64,000 nucleotides of DNA from Halorussus salilacus. GTDB taxonomy: Archaea; Halobacteriota; Halobacteria; Halobacteriales; Haladaptataceae. Every line of letters begins with the position of its first letter. Within the stretch, counting starts at the first letter, position 1. The stretch is from contig NZ_CP099993.1 in the NCBI RefSeq assembly GCF_024138125.1, positions 372,001 through 436,000 on the forward strand. The letters are read 5' to 3'. Under the pieces are notes generated by a model, which saw only the letters and a list, made by a program, of their open reading frames with translations, did not search any database and was not told the origin of the DNA. Positions 8,301 to 16,422 of the stretch are shown here, piece by piece. A program made the translations under genes and the position numbers.

Positions 8301-9161
8301 CTCCTCGTAGACGTGGCCGACGGTCGCAGTGTCGGTGGTCTGCTCGACCTCGCCGTCGCCGTCGAAGTCCCAGCGGTACTCCTCGATGCCGCGGTTGTCG
8401 CTCGACCCGCTGGCGTCGAGGGTGACCTCGTGGCCAGCGACGCCGCCGTCGGCCGCGAGCGCGGCCGACGGCGGCGTCTCGTCGGTGCAGTGGCCGGTCC
8501 GAATCGTGACGGGGCGGCTCATGTCGAGGCGCTCGGCGTCGGGGTTCCCGAGGTCGCCCGAGAGGAACCGCCACGCGTCCATGGTGCCCGTGCGGTCGAA
8601 CTCCTCGTAGAGCGCGGCGTCCTCGTTGAAGCTCGGCGTGACGGTTATCTCGGTACCTTCGCTGTCGAGGCCGCGGAACGCACCGCCGTCGGTCCGGTCG
8701 TTCCGGAGCGTCCAGTCGATGCGGTCGCGCGAGTACTCGTCGTCCGGGTCGGAGTAATCGTCGTCGACGACGGCCCACTCGCCGCCGCTCGGCAGGCCCC
8801 CGAACTCGAAGGTGACGGCGTGACCGTCGCCCGAGCCGCCCCGTTCGTTGTGAACCATCACGAGGCTCACGCCGTCCGAGCCCTCGTAGAGGAACAGCCG
8901 ACTCTCGTCGTCCTCGGTGAGGTGGTCGGGCATGTAGGAGCTGTAGGTGTACTCGTCGCTGTTCTCCGGGTTGCGGTAGTCGTAGAACTCTTCGGCGGTC
9001 TCGTCGCCCTGTAGCGGCGACACCTCGATACAGCGGTCGCCCTGCTCGACGACGAAGGAGTTCTCCGCCGCCGAGGCGGTCTGTATCGGGGGCGGCGCGA
9101 CCGACGCGACCAGCAGGAGGGCGATGCCGACGTACGCGAGTTGAGTTCGTGTCTGAGTCAT
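5361..9161 (-). CDS. Secreted surface protein with seven PKD domains and PGF-CTERM anchor
   Basis: A 1266-residue exported protein. From the ATG at 9161 it has a signal peptide (hydrophobic core AYVGIALLLVASVAPPP), a unique N-terminal region to about residue 230, then seven PKD-type beta domains with the YRWDFDGDGE or YEWEFDDGE motif. A Gly/Ser-rich linker, a PGF-pre-PGF-like region and two CARDB-like domains follow. It ends in PGFGVGAAVAAL, a hydrophobic stretch and Arg, the signal for archaeosortase processing and lipid anchoring. PKD2 and PKD3 are almost identical in DNA, a recent duplication. It is probably an S-layer-associated protein or adhesin; the ligand is unknown. An upstream in-frame ATG at 9326 was rejected because it would bury the signal peptide. 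Confidence 0.88.
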   Translation of the reverse strand: MTQTRTQLAYVGIALLLVASVAPPPIQTASAAENSFVVEQGDRCIEVSPLQGDETAEEFYDYRNPENSDEYTYSSYMPDHLTEDDESRLFLYEGSDGVSLVMVHNERGGSGDGHAVTFEFGGLPSGGEWAVVDDDYSDPDDEYSRDRIDWTLRNDRTDGGAFRGLDSEGTEITVTPSFNEDAALYEEFDRTGTMDAWRFLSGDLGNPDAERLDMSRPVTIRTGHCTDETPPSAALAADGGVAGHEVTLDASGSSDNRGIEEYRWDFDGDGEVEQTTDTATVGHVYEESGEYRPEVTVVDGGDNADTAATNVTVEPDDPPSAALDVATESPTEGFRVSLDAGGSSDDVGVEEYRWDFDGDGETDETTDGPEVGHVYNETGTYDASVTVVDGSDQNDTATASVTVEPDDPPSAALDVATESPTEGFRVDLDAGGSSDDVGIEEYRWDFDGDGEVDRTTSDPSAGHVYNETGTYDASVTVVDGSDQNDTATASVEVGADEPPEPEIEVTAPDDPVEGEQVSFDASDSTDDTGIEEYRWDFGDDETATGETVTHTYDGNGTFEVTLEVVDEGNNSATETADVEVLAPDDTPPEADASADRDEVEADANVTFDAGGSTDNREISSYEWEFDDGETAEGERVTHAYDESGTYDATVTVTDGNDNTDTANVTVEVFEARPPNVSASVPETLRFGEEMEVEGSADDNGAVAGYEWEFGDGTTAEGEAATHTYEEAGNYTVTLTATDRGGHANRTTETVTVEEPDTTPPTAGLSVDENETTVDDEVTFDASDSADNETGIESYRWDFDGDGETDETTEDASVDHAYEEVDTFDASVTVVDGGDNTDTATVNVTVEAEEKAHRGDDGNSGSDSGSSSGDGGGGGGGPPAVLTDTEERGANAALVDVRNARSDEPVALSLPETDAAAETGVEFDSVRVDLADDDPHFAVETARDDENATDIPSDVALGSLAVDSRYIDADDVSSVTYEAAVERSRLDDAGLAAADLTAFERTDGEWRQVDAEIEERDGTVLVRANASALADVAVGADHTTTLTDAALAEEEVGATDPVEVTATVENEAEEAREFTTELTVDGEVVDEKTVEVPGGETAEVEFERQLDPGTHEVGVGGERVGSVTVADPEPDIGVADLSLSDSTIEEGQQVEITATVENSGTAAGEREVGLTLFGERLDTETVELDAGETTEVTFVQRIDAPGSYEPAVGDRSAELEVEGGSDGNGESDSDGDGDIDTPGVPGFGVGAAVAALLAATLLARLRGSKST

Positions 9162-9521
9162 CTGTGGCGGTGTCGAAGTCGTTCGTAGCGGGGCCGGAAC
9201 CGACGGGCGGCCGACGCACGGACGCTCCGAGCGTTCCGGCCTCCGGGGGCGTTCGCGGTCTAACGCCCGGGCCGTTCGCGAGGTGTCCGACCGTTCGGGA
9301 GCGCTCCGGGACGGTCCCGACCGCATCGGGCGGCGGCTTATCCCCGGATTTGCGGTGAATCGGCCTTTGTTATTGGTCGTCTGTCGCGGAGTAGCCCGCG
9401 CCAGACGCCCGATATCGGCGGGGCTTATCCCTCGATAGCCCGCGCCTACACTGGCGTCGGCGGCGGAGGACGGAGGTGCGAGAAAAGGAAAGTCCGAGAT
9501 CGGCGCGGCGTCGTCGTCAGT
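9162..9521. other. Gene-free stretch upstream of the surface protein
   Basis: I see no gene here. A minus-strand AT-rich run near 9365-9375 could be the TATA box of the surface-protein gene, giving a long leader. The motif GGCTTATCCC occurs near 9337 and again near 9421, possibly a shared regulatory site. Confidence 0.4.
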
Positions 9522-9680
9522 TCAGGCGGCGGGCGAGCAACCCGGCGGCCGCGAGCGCGGTCAGCGCCGCACCGACGCCGAAGCCGGGCACGTCGGCACC
9601 CTCGTCGGTGCCCTCGGTCTCGGTCGTCTCGCGGTCCACCTCGGTCGTCGTCTCGGTCGTGGTCGTCTCGACGCCCTCGA
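9522..9680 (-). pseudogene. Orphan PGF-CTERM tail, remnant of a lost surface protein
   Basis: On the minus strand a Thr-rich linker (ETTTTETTTEVDRETTETEG) runs into DVPGFGVGAALTALAAAGLL, then RR and a stop at 9522. That is a complete PGF-CTERM sorting tail, strikingly like the tail of the neighbouring surface protein. Upstream in this frame there is no start codon before a stop next to the EamA gene, and the preceding codons look random. The rest of the gene has therefore been lost. The archaeosortase signal itself is intact. Confidence 0.6.
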
Positions 9681-9777
9681 CCGCGGTCGGGGCTCGTCGT
9701 CGAACGCGTCGAATCGGCCTGTCGGCTCCTCGTCCGTCGCCTACTCGCGAGTAAACGGAGCCTGTCGCCGACGAGCA

Positions 9778-10692
9778 CTACCCCTCATTGGGTCGGCTTC
9801 TCGCCGTAACGGAGATGCCCGCGAGCACGACCGCGCCGCCAGCGACGGTGAAGGCGTCGGGTACCTCGCCGAGGAGGGCGAGCGCGAGCAGGGTCGAGCC
9901 GACCGGTTCGCCCAGCAGGGTGACGCTGACCACGCTCGACTCGACGTACTTCAGCGCCCAGTTGATGACCGTGTGGCCGAAGATGCCCGGCCCGACCGCC
10001 ATTCCGAGGAAGAGAAGCCACTCGACCGGCGGATAGGCGGTCAGCGCCACGGTCTCGCCCTGTCCCAGCGCGACTCCCAGCAGGGCGAGCGCGCAGACCG
10101 AGTAGACCACGGTGACGTAGGGGACGAGCGCGATTCGCTGGCGGAGCGACCGCCCGGCCAGCACGTAGCCCGCCGCCATGACCGCGCCGACGAGCGCGAG
10201 CGAGTTGCCGAACAGCGGGCGCTCCCCGGCGAGGGCGGCCCCCGAGAGCAGGCCGCCCAGCGACATGACCGCGATTCCGCCGACCGCGACGAGGATACCG
10301 CCGACCATCCGACCGTTTATCCGCTCGTCGAGCAACACCGCCGCACCGACCGCGACGAACAGCGGTTGGGACTGGACCAGCGTGACGCTCGCGGCGACCG
10401 TGGTCCACTCCAGACTCTCGAACCACGTCGCGAAGTGGGCCGCGAGCGCGACGCCCGTGACCGCCGCGATGAGGAGGTCCCGGCCCGACAGCCGCCGGAG
10501 GTCCTCGCGGTAGTGAGTCGCCGCGAACGGCGCGAGCAACAGCGTCGTGAAAAACACTCGGTAGAACGCCTTGACGACGCTGGGCGCCTGACTGAATCGG
10601 ACCAGGATTGCGCTGGTGCTGACCGCCACGACGGCGACCGAGAGGGCGGCCATCGGCGGGGTTCGTGCTTCGAGGCGCGCCAACGTACTCAT
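9778..10692 (-). CDS. EamA/DMT-family transporter
   Basis: A 304-residue membrane protein with the ten-helix, two-repeat layout of the drug/metabolite transporter superfamily. Signature stretches are AILVRFSQAPSVVKAFYRVF in the first repeat and LLGEPVGSTLLALALLGEVP in the second. The family exports amino acids or other small metabolites; the substrate cannot be read from sequence. The start at 10692 was preferred over 10704 because a TATA-like element near 10719-10722 on the minus strand sits about 27 bases upstream. It ends right next to the orphan PGF-CTERM tail. Confidence 0.82.
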   Translation of the reverse strand: MSTLARLEARTPPMAALSVAVVAVSTSAILVRFSQAPSVVKAFYRVFFTTLLLAPFAATHYREDLRRLSGRDLLIAAVTGVALAAHFATWFESLEWTTVAASVTLVQSQPLFVAVGAAVLLDERINGRMVGGILVAVGGIAVMSLGGLLSGAALAGERPLFGNSLALVGAVMAAGYVLAGRSLRQRIALVPYVTVVYSVCALALLGVALGQGETVALTAYPPVEWLLFLGMAVGPGIFGHTVINWALKYVESSVVSVTLLGEPVGSTLLALALLGEVPDAFTVAGGAVVLAGISVTARSRPNEG

Positions 10693-10934
10693 CGTGGCCC
10701 ACATCGGCGGGGGCGGAGTTTAGTCGAATCGGTTTCGTGCGCTCCCCGAGCCCCGTCGGTCGCCCGCGCCGGTCGCGCGCGGTGGCGCGCAGGTGTCGTC
10801 AGGACTCGTTCGACCGTATCGGCTCTTGGTTCCGATGGGCGAGGACTCTCGGACCGACTCCCGCGAGGTCCGGTGAAGACTTAGGACGACTACGAGGGCA
10901 CCACGGCTCGAAATTGGGAGATTGCGGAAGGAAT

Positions 10935-10958
10935 AGTGCTCCGTCAGGGATTTGAACC
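10935..10958. repeat. Short extra copy of the tRNA-Glu 3' end (old att remnant)
   Basis: Twenty-four bases, containing CTCCGTCAGGGATTTGAACC, match the 3' end of the tRNA-Glu gene at 46576-46650 and the att copy at 11093. After this point the sequence leaves the tRNA. It probably marks an earlier integration or an imprecise excision. Confidence 0.6.
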
Positions 10959-10980
10959 ACGCCGAGACGGTCCGAGCGTG

Positions 10981-11017
10981 CGGTGGGAGCGAGGCGCAAC
11001 GCGCCTCGCTCCCACCG
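10981..11017. repeat. Perfect 17-bp inverted repeat with 3-base loop
   Basis: CGGTGGGAGCGAGGCGC is followed by AAC and its exact reverse complement. It lies between the two left-hand tRNA fragments. Flanking it, GGGATTTGAA at 10948 and TTCAAATCCC at 11041 are also inverted, so the whole 10946-11051 stretch is a large imperfect palindrome. Confidence 0.75.
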
Positions 11018-11092
11018 TTCCGGGCGTGCGACTCGTCTACTTCAAATCCCGTCCGTGCGCTTCCTTCTTCACTCACTACGTTCGCTCAGAAG

Positions 11093-11136
11093 AGTGCTCC
11101 GTCAGGGATTTGAACCCTGGTCCTTGCCGTGAGAGG
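11093..11136. other. attL: 44-base direct repeat of the tRNA-Glu 3' end
   Basis: All 44 bases are identical to 46574-46617, the 3' half of the tRNA-Glu(CTC) gene including T-arm and anticodon stem. Identity stops at 11137. The duplicate marks the left junction of the integrated element, with the intact tRNA kept at the right junction. Confidence 0.85.
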
Positions 11137-11607
11137 ACACGCCCCGAACCAGGACCATTCCTCCCCATCCTGCCTCCCAAGTCGCGGTCAAACCGGGTGT
11201 TTCCCCGGTTTCACCCCGAATTACGGCTGACTCCTATATAAACACCTGGGACGTTGCCCTTGCGGCAACACTACCTTCCTGAGATAATAGTACATAAAAT
11301 AAAGGATGGAATCAGGTATAAAAATACTTCCGAAAGTACGAACTACACGGGAGAAGGGCTTCCGCAGTCGCCTATTTCACGGTGGTTCTATCCCAAAATT
11401 CCACCCCTGGCTTCGCTCGAACCCCGCATCACTCAACCGTATAAACCCCTATTGCTACCCTTTACGGAATGAACGGTCTCCGTAGCCAGTTCGTGTAATC
11501 CGGAACGATATAGATTCTATGTAGTAGTCAAGAGCAACGGGAGAAGAATGAATATCTACTACCGATCAACCATGGAAGCCATTAGTATTCACGGAAGACC
11601 TCGTTAG
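11137..11607. other. Gene-free AT-rich left end of the element
   Basis: A small hairpin (AAACCGGG at 11190-11197 with CCCGGTTT at 11204-11211) lies near the att site. The rest is AT-rich with no convincing gene; a 72-codon open frame at 11254 has no recognisable features. Confidence 0.4.
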
Positions 11608-13830
11608 TTAATCACCTTGCCCAACTTGAGCCTGCGCCTGGTTGAAGGCGTTCGCGATTTCGAGCTTTTCAACCAAGTGCTCTTCCAACTGTTCGTCGTC
11701 TGAAACAATGTCATCTGGCACATCCGCCAACAAGTCGTCATGCCGCCGATAGAACTCAACGAGCGTCATGCGGTCCGAGTTGGTTTCTTCGGATGTGGAC
11801 CCATCCACTTCTTCTTCGTACTCCTGTAGAGATGTCGTCGTCTGTTCGACTGTACCGACCTCTTCATCCTGTTCATAATCTGAATCAGCTTCCCCACCCC
11901 GCTCATCAGTCTCATTGACCGAGTCATCGATACTCGACTGGTTTGTGGTAACTGTCTCTGACTCGTCAGTCTGTTCGTTCTCAGTAGCCGTGGGCGTCTC
12001 TTCCTCTGCTATTATCGGTTCGGCAATGTCCTCAAGCTCATCGAACGACAGGTCATCGTTCGTCTCTTGGAGTGCTTTTTTGAGTTCTGCCTCGTATCGC
12101 GGAACTCGCCACGCCTCACCCTCCGTTCGGTATTCGGCCGTCGTAGCACTCTCATCAGCGGCCGCCTGCAGGCGGGTCAACGCTGAACCGAGATTCTCGT
12201 CAGATTGTACCGTCGGATTACTCATTGGCGGCACTGTGCCCACCGAAGTCAGGTTTTGGGCGATACGTGCCCACTCTTTCGCGTCTGCGACATCAGACAT
12301 GAATGCCTCGGGAGTATCAACTTGGAGAAGCGCTTTTCCAACCGGGTTTGAGAACTCTCGATCCGAAACCTCGTAGAAGGCCTCTACAAACTCTCTCCCG
12401 ACGGCATCCTCGTACGTCGGCCGTGCCCACTCATCATACTGGATGTCCGACATTGACTCAGCAACGACACCTAGTCGGGCGTGCGCCGTTGCTATCTTTC
12501 CAAGCGTGTCAACCGTAGTGTAGTCTGTGCCGGGTTTCTGGGAAATTCGAATGTGATCGACTTCGCCGCGCCGGAGTCGGCGTTGCTTATCACCCACGTC
12601 TACGACTTCAATCTCTCCATCGTTGGCAGCGGATTCATTTTCCGACCCATACGGCTCAAACACCGACTTCGTTTCGATGTGGTCGAAGTTCCCGTATCGG
12701 CCAGCCTTCATGTGTCGGTCGGCCATGCGGCGAAGCCACCAGTAGACCCCTTTTTCTGGAGAGGGAGTGAGGACTTTGTGCGACGGCCGAAGACGGCTTT
12801 TGTCGGCGCTCCATGGGAGATCGTTCGCATCACCGAATAACTCGATTTCAATCCGAAGCCGTTTAATCTGTGAGGTCTTAAACTTGGGCAATCCGCCGCT
12901 GAGTCCATAACCCCCCTTTTCATCCGTGAGGTTGCCCTCTACAAGTCGGTTCTGACAGAAGATGAAGGTGCCAGTCCGGCGTTTAGCGCCCTCGCGGAGG
13001 AGACCAACTGTTACCTTCACCTGAACTTGGTCGTTCCAGTTTTCGTCCTGGAAGACGAGTCCTTCGAAGGTCCGGGGATGGAGGCCACCGAACCACGGAG
13101 CGAAACTCCACTCAACCGGTTCCGGCGTTTCGACCTCGTCGCCTTCAAGTTCGAGAGCGAGGTCGAGGTCAACATCGCTCTCTTCCTGGAGGAACTTCTG
13201 ATAGGTCTTGCTGAACCAGTCCTCAATTTTCTCCTTACGATTATCCCAATTGAAGTTCAGATTCCGGACACGGATTTCAGTGACCCCTTGGCCGAGGTCT
13301 ACAGCATCCATCTCAAACTGCCACTGGTTGGGATTGTCCTCTTCCGGGTCTATGTCGAACCACTCCGGTGAGACGGTGTACTTCCAGCCAGTGTCGGCAG
13401 TTTTGTAGTGGCTGGCAATCGTGAACTCATCACCGAGTCGCTTGAGGGCCCGCTTTGCTCCCATCCCGAACGTGCCGACGTTTTGGCCGCCCGCGCGTTC
13501 ATTCTTACTGCGGCCGAGACCCATGAACACGCCCATCTCGTCTTCCTTGACGCCACCACTTTCATCACGGTAGACTAACTCCATCGTCCCGTCGTCCGTT
13601 TCTTCGATGTTGATTGTAATCTCGACGGGATTGATGCCGTGGAGAGCGGCGGAGTCCAGCGAATTATCTACGAGTTCCCCGAGTGCGGATTCAACGGAGA
13701 TGTCGGAGGCGACCGAATTGTATGTTTTCCGACTCGGCGTCGCGTATGCAACGGAGGCGCCATCGCGGCTTTTTGAGTTACCTTCGCTAACTTCTGAGTT
13801 AGGGGTTGGGTTCGCCATCGTTCTATTCAT
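11608..13830 (-). CDS. MORC-like GHKL ATPase
   Basis: A 740-residue protein with an N-terminal Hsp90/MutL/histidine-kinase (GHKL) ATPase domain: N-box ELVDNSLDSA (residues 52-61), a DESGGV motif near 89-94, and the ATP lid VGTFGMGAKRAL near 118-129. The layout resembles prokaryotic MORC-like proteins, which in bacteria often sit beside restriction-modification or other conflict genes. The C-terminal 200 residues are acidic and disordered, ending in a short helical region. ATP-driven dimer clamping of DNA is the family theme; the exact role is unknown. The start at 13830 has a TTTAAG box about 25 bases upstream. It is alone on its strand at the left end of the element. Confidence 0.7.
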   Translation of the reverse strand: MNRTMANPTPNSEVSEGNSKSRDGASVAYATPSRKTYNSVASDISVESALGELVDNSLDSAALHGINPVEITINIEETDDGTMELVYRDESGGVKEDEMGVFMGLGRSKNERAGGQNVGTFGMGAKRALKRLGDEFTIASHYKTADTGWKYTVSPEWFDIDPEEDNPNQWQFEMDAVDLGQGVTEIRVRNLNFNWDNRKEKIEDWFSKTYQKFLQEESDVDLDLALELEGDEVETPEPVEWSFAPWFGGLHPRTFEGLVFQDENWNDQVQVKVTVGLLREGAKRRTGTFIFCQNRLVEGNLTDEKGGYGLSGGLPKFKTSQIKRLRIEIELFGDANDLPWSADKSRLRPSHKVLTPSPEKGVYWWLRRMADRHMKAGRYGNFDHIETKSVFEPYGSENESAANDGEIEVVDVGDKQRRLRRGEVDHIRISQKPGTDYTTVDTLGKIATAHARLGVVAESMSDIQYDEWARPTYEDAVGREFVEAFYEVSDREFSNPVGKALLQVDTPEAFMSDVADAKEWARIAQNLTSVGTVPPMSNPTVQSDENLGSALTRLQAAADESATTAEYRTEGEAWRVPRYEAELKKALQETNDDLSFDELEDIAEPIIAEEETPTATENEQTDESETVTTNQSSIDDSVNETDERGGEADSDYEQDEEVGTVEQTTTSLQEYEEEVDGSTSEETNSDRMTLVEFYRRHDDLLADVPDDIVSDDEQLEEHLVEKLEIANAFNQAQAQVGQGD

Positions 13831-14277
13831 CACTAGTGAGGCACCCTACTTAAATCGCAATATCTAACTCCTGAATTAGATCTGTAATTCGGTCCTCTCC
13901 TATCGCACAATCACGGAAAGTGAATAGACGGTCGAACAGTAAGACACGCCAAAAATAGGGAAAGAAAAGAACGCCGAACAACGACTTCAACTAGTCCTTG
14001 TCCAGAAGCACTGCCAACGACCGACGTGATTCACCTCCTGTAAGGGCCCGATAGGTGTACCGTCGAGACATTCGTTACGGCAAAACACTTATTCCATATC
14101 AGAACGCTGGGTCAAATCGTGATGTCGAACAACACTTGCAATAATGAGCTCAAAACACGTGAATTTGAGGTGATAAAGTATTAAGAAACGACATGTTGAG
14201 GTCCATAACGTAACTCACCACATGGAAGGGGCGGGATTGTTGTTTAAGTAGGCGGGAAAGCTAGTTACAGGTAGAAC
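13831..14277. other. Gene-free region upstream of tfb
   Basis: No gene found. It holds the promoter of the MORC-like gene (TTTAAG on the minus strand near 13849-13854) and a TATA-like GTTTAAG near 14240 before tfb. GTAATTCGGTCCT at 13883-13895 recurs at 15224-15236 on the other side of tfb. Confidence 0.4.
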
Positions 14278-15210
14278 ATGAACGGTGAATATCCCGGAGC
14301 CCCAAATGGGCGCAACGATGACATCAACTACACTGCAGAGTATCCGTACTGTCCCGAATGTGACGTTGCCTCACGGCCTGATAATGGTGAACTCGTCTGC
14401 CCCGAATGCATGGCCGTCGTACAGGACAACTACTTAGACATTTCGCGTACGCGTTACACCCGCGTGAACGCGGAAGGAGATGGGTCGAAGGCCCGATCCA
14501 CGACGACGTGGACTCGCCACGACCGTGGGCTCGGTTCGTCAATTGCCCCCGCGTACGAAGCACCCCAAGGTACAGTGGACCCCGATCTCGAACGCGCCCA
14601 GCAATGGTGGTCGACGAACAGTCAGGACGAGTCCCTACAACTCGGAAACAGCGAGATTAGACGGGTGACGGCGGCCCTCGACCTTCCGAAGTGCACCCGA
14701 GAAGAAGCGAGTCGGCTCTTCTACGTCGCTACAGTTGAGGAGAACCACCTTCACGGTCGAAGCATCGAACTGGTCGTTGCAGGTTCCGTCTACACCGCGG
14801 CCTACCTCAATAGCATACCGCAAACTCCCCGCGAGGTGGCGAACGAGGTCGGTTGTAACACGAATGATGTACACAAGGGCCACAGGCTCGTCGTCGGACA
14901 GACGTACGTCACTAAGTTCCGTCCCGACGCGGTCGACTATCTCCCGCGGTTCGCTCAGGCCCTCCACGCTGAAACTGGCCTTGACTACCAGCACACCGCC
15001 AACCTCCAGTCGATGGCCCACCACCTCATCGACAAGACGTTTAGCCAGAAACCGAATACGAGTGCACGCGTGCTGGCGGCGAGCGCACTGTACGCCGCGT
15101 CACATGTTGAAGAGGTTTCGATTACGCAGAGTGATGTGGCTACTGCAACCGATGTCGACGAAGCCACCATCTCTCGCCACTACAAGACGTTTCTGAACAG
15201 GGGTTCGTAA
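14278..15210 (+). CDS. tfb: Transcription initiation factor TFB (TFIIB homologue)
   Basis: A 310-residue TFB, the factor that bridges TBP-bound promoters and RNA polymerase. The N-terminal zinc ribbon is visible as CPEC and, 16 residues later, CPEC (residues 25-43), followed by a B-reader/linker region (WTRHDRGLGSSI). Two cyclin-like repeats follow from about residue 110; the second, beginning FAQALHAETGL, ends in a helix-turn-helix (SQSD-like: SITQSDVATATDVDEATISR). Haloarchaea carry several TFBs; this one is element-borne and diverged, so it may direct polymerase to element promoters or rewire host genes. It stands alone, flanked by a 13-base direct repeat. Confidence 0.88.
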   Translation: MNGEYPGAPNGRNDDINYTAEYPYCPECDVASRPDNGELVCPECMAVVQDNYLDISRTRYTRVNAEGDGSKARSTTTWTRHDRGLGSSIAPAYEAPQGTVDPDLERAQQWWSTNSQDESLQLGNSEIRRVTAALDLPKCTREEASRLFYVATVEENHLHGRSIELVVAGSVYTAAYLNSIPQTPREVANEVGCNTNDVHKGHRLVVGQTYVTKFRPDAVDYLPRFAQALHAETGLDYQHTANLQSMAHHLIDKTFSQKPNTSARVLAASALYAASHVEEVSITQSDVATATDVDEATISRHYKTFLNRGS

Positions 15211-15258
15211 AAGGGAGGACTCAGTAATTCGGTCCTAGAAGGGCGTACGAATACTGTA

Positions 15259-16422
15259 CTATACCGACTCGATAACGTCCTCTGCCACCGCAACCCCGAT
15301 TGTTTTCTGCTCCTGCCTCAGAGCAGCATCTAAAATACGGCTACAGATAGCGAGTACCTGCCGTATATTCCCCTGTGACTGTTGCAGGACGAACTCAAGG
15401 GTCTCCTTCGTAAATGGGGCAATCCCCTGCTTCCCGCTGTTCCGTACTGGGTTTAGGTACTGCTCGACCAATTCGTACACCTGCTCGGCCGTCAAGGGCT
15501 GAAGTGCGACTTCCCGACCGATGCGCTCACTAAAGGCGTGATATTCGCTCATCACGTCTTGCCAGACCTCGGGGGCGCATCCGAAGAGGAGACAGAGTCC
15601 GGAGTTATTCTGGTCCATGAGGTGGCGAAGGCTGTTCAGAGTCGTCTGTTCGTCCTTGGTCGAGAGGCGCGCGATGCTCTCGAACTCGTCGATGAAGACG
15701 AACACGGCATCGTAGCCGAGTTCGATGAGGAGATTCTTCATCGAGGTGAACGCTCGAACGGCCATCGTGTCGTCATCGAGCGCGCTATGGATTTCGAGCT
15801 CCTTTCGCTGTTCGTAGCGAATTCCTTCTGCGGTCAACCACTGCCATGCGTAGAGGTTCGTGTCCTCGTAAACTAAGTGAACGACCGCCCGTGCGAAGTC
15901 CGCAAATTTTGCGGTTTCACTCAGTCGCTTGATGGCCGGTGGGACGAGTTCGGAGAGAAGTATCTCGCCCTCATCGATGAGCGACTTGATTGCCGCGCTG
16001 CCGATCGGGTTGTATTCAGTTTCGTTACGGGCAACATCGGCTAGGAGTTCGTAGGCGACCTGTTGGACATAATCGAACCCGAGATCGGCCATGAACTCGT
16101 GGTAGATATCGAGAAAGCCGGTGCCCGGCTGTGCTACGTAGCCGACGACGACATCCTCTCGATCACGCAGTAGCGACCGGGTGTACTTCAGCGTGTGCGA
16201 CTTTCCATTGCCGTACTTGCCGGTGACGACGAGATGCTTTGATTTTCCCGTCGAAAGGACCGTTGAGACTGTATCGCTCACGGCTTCCGTGACGTGCTCC
16301 TGGCCACAGTAGATGTCCGGCTCATCGTCTGGGACGGGACTGTACGGGAACGGGTTCTCTTCGAGGCCGAATCGTGAGTAGTCGCGTTTCTGGTCGCTAA
16401 TCGTGAAACCGTGTTGAGTCAT
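15259..16422 (-). CDS. AAA+ ATPase, ORC/TniB-like, in the TGT operon
   Basis: A 387-residue AAA+ ATPase. Walker A is GKYGNGKS at residues 68-75 and Walker B is VFVFIDEFE at about 241-248; an arginine-rich sensor region follows. The N-terminal FGLEENPFPYSP is common in ORC1/Cdc6- and ExeA/TniB-like ATPases that act on DNA. It is the last gene of a three-gene operon: its ATG overlaps the stop of the winged-helix gene (ATGA), which in turn overlaps the TGT-family gene. It could load or position the DNA-modifying TGT enzyme, much as ATPases serve in bacterial dpd clusters, but I cannot assign it to a named Dpd family. Confidence 0.72.
   Translation of the reverse strand: MTQHGFTISDQKRDYSRFGLEENPFPYSPVPDDEPDIYCGQEHVTEAVSDTVSTVLSTGKSKHLVVTGKYGNGKSHTLKYTRSLLRDREDVVVGYVAQPGTGFLDIYHEFMADLGFDYVQQVAYELLADVARNETEYNPIGSAAIKSLIDEGEILLSELVPPAIKRLSETAKFADFARAVVHLVYEDTNLYAWQWLTAEGIRYEQRKELEIHSALDDDTMAVRAFTSMKNLLIELGYDAVFVFIDEFESIARLSTKDEQTTLNSLRHLMDQNNSGLCLLFGCAPEVWQDVMSEYHAFSERIGREVALQPLTAEQVYELVEQYLNPVRNSGKQGIAPFTKETLEFVLQQSQGNIRQVLAICSRILDAALRQEQKTIGVAVAEDVIESV

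Noticed and set aside
5832-9014. A 1060-codon open frame on the plus strand over the surface-protein gene
   Set aside because: It is the antisense shadow of the PKD repeats: composition is Val/Gly/Arg-rich and repetitive, with no start signal, while the minus frame has a signal peptide and known domains.
9161-9326. Longer N-terminus for the surface protein starting at 9326
   Set aside because: It would place 55 Arg/Pro-rich residues before the signal peptide.
11254-11472. A 72-codon plus frame near attL
   Set aside because: AT-rich with no promoter, ribosome site or likeness; probably chance.
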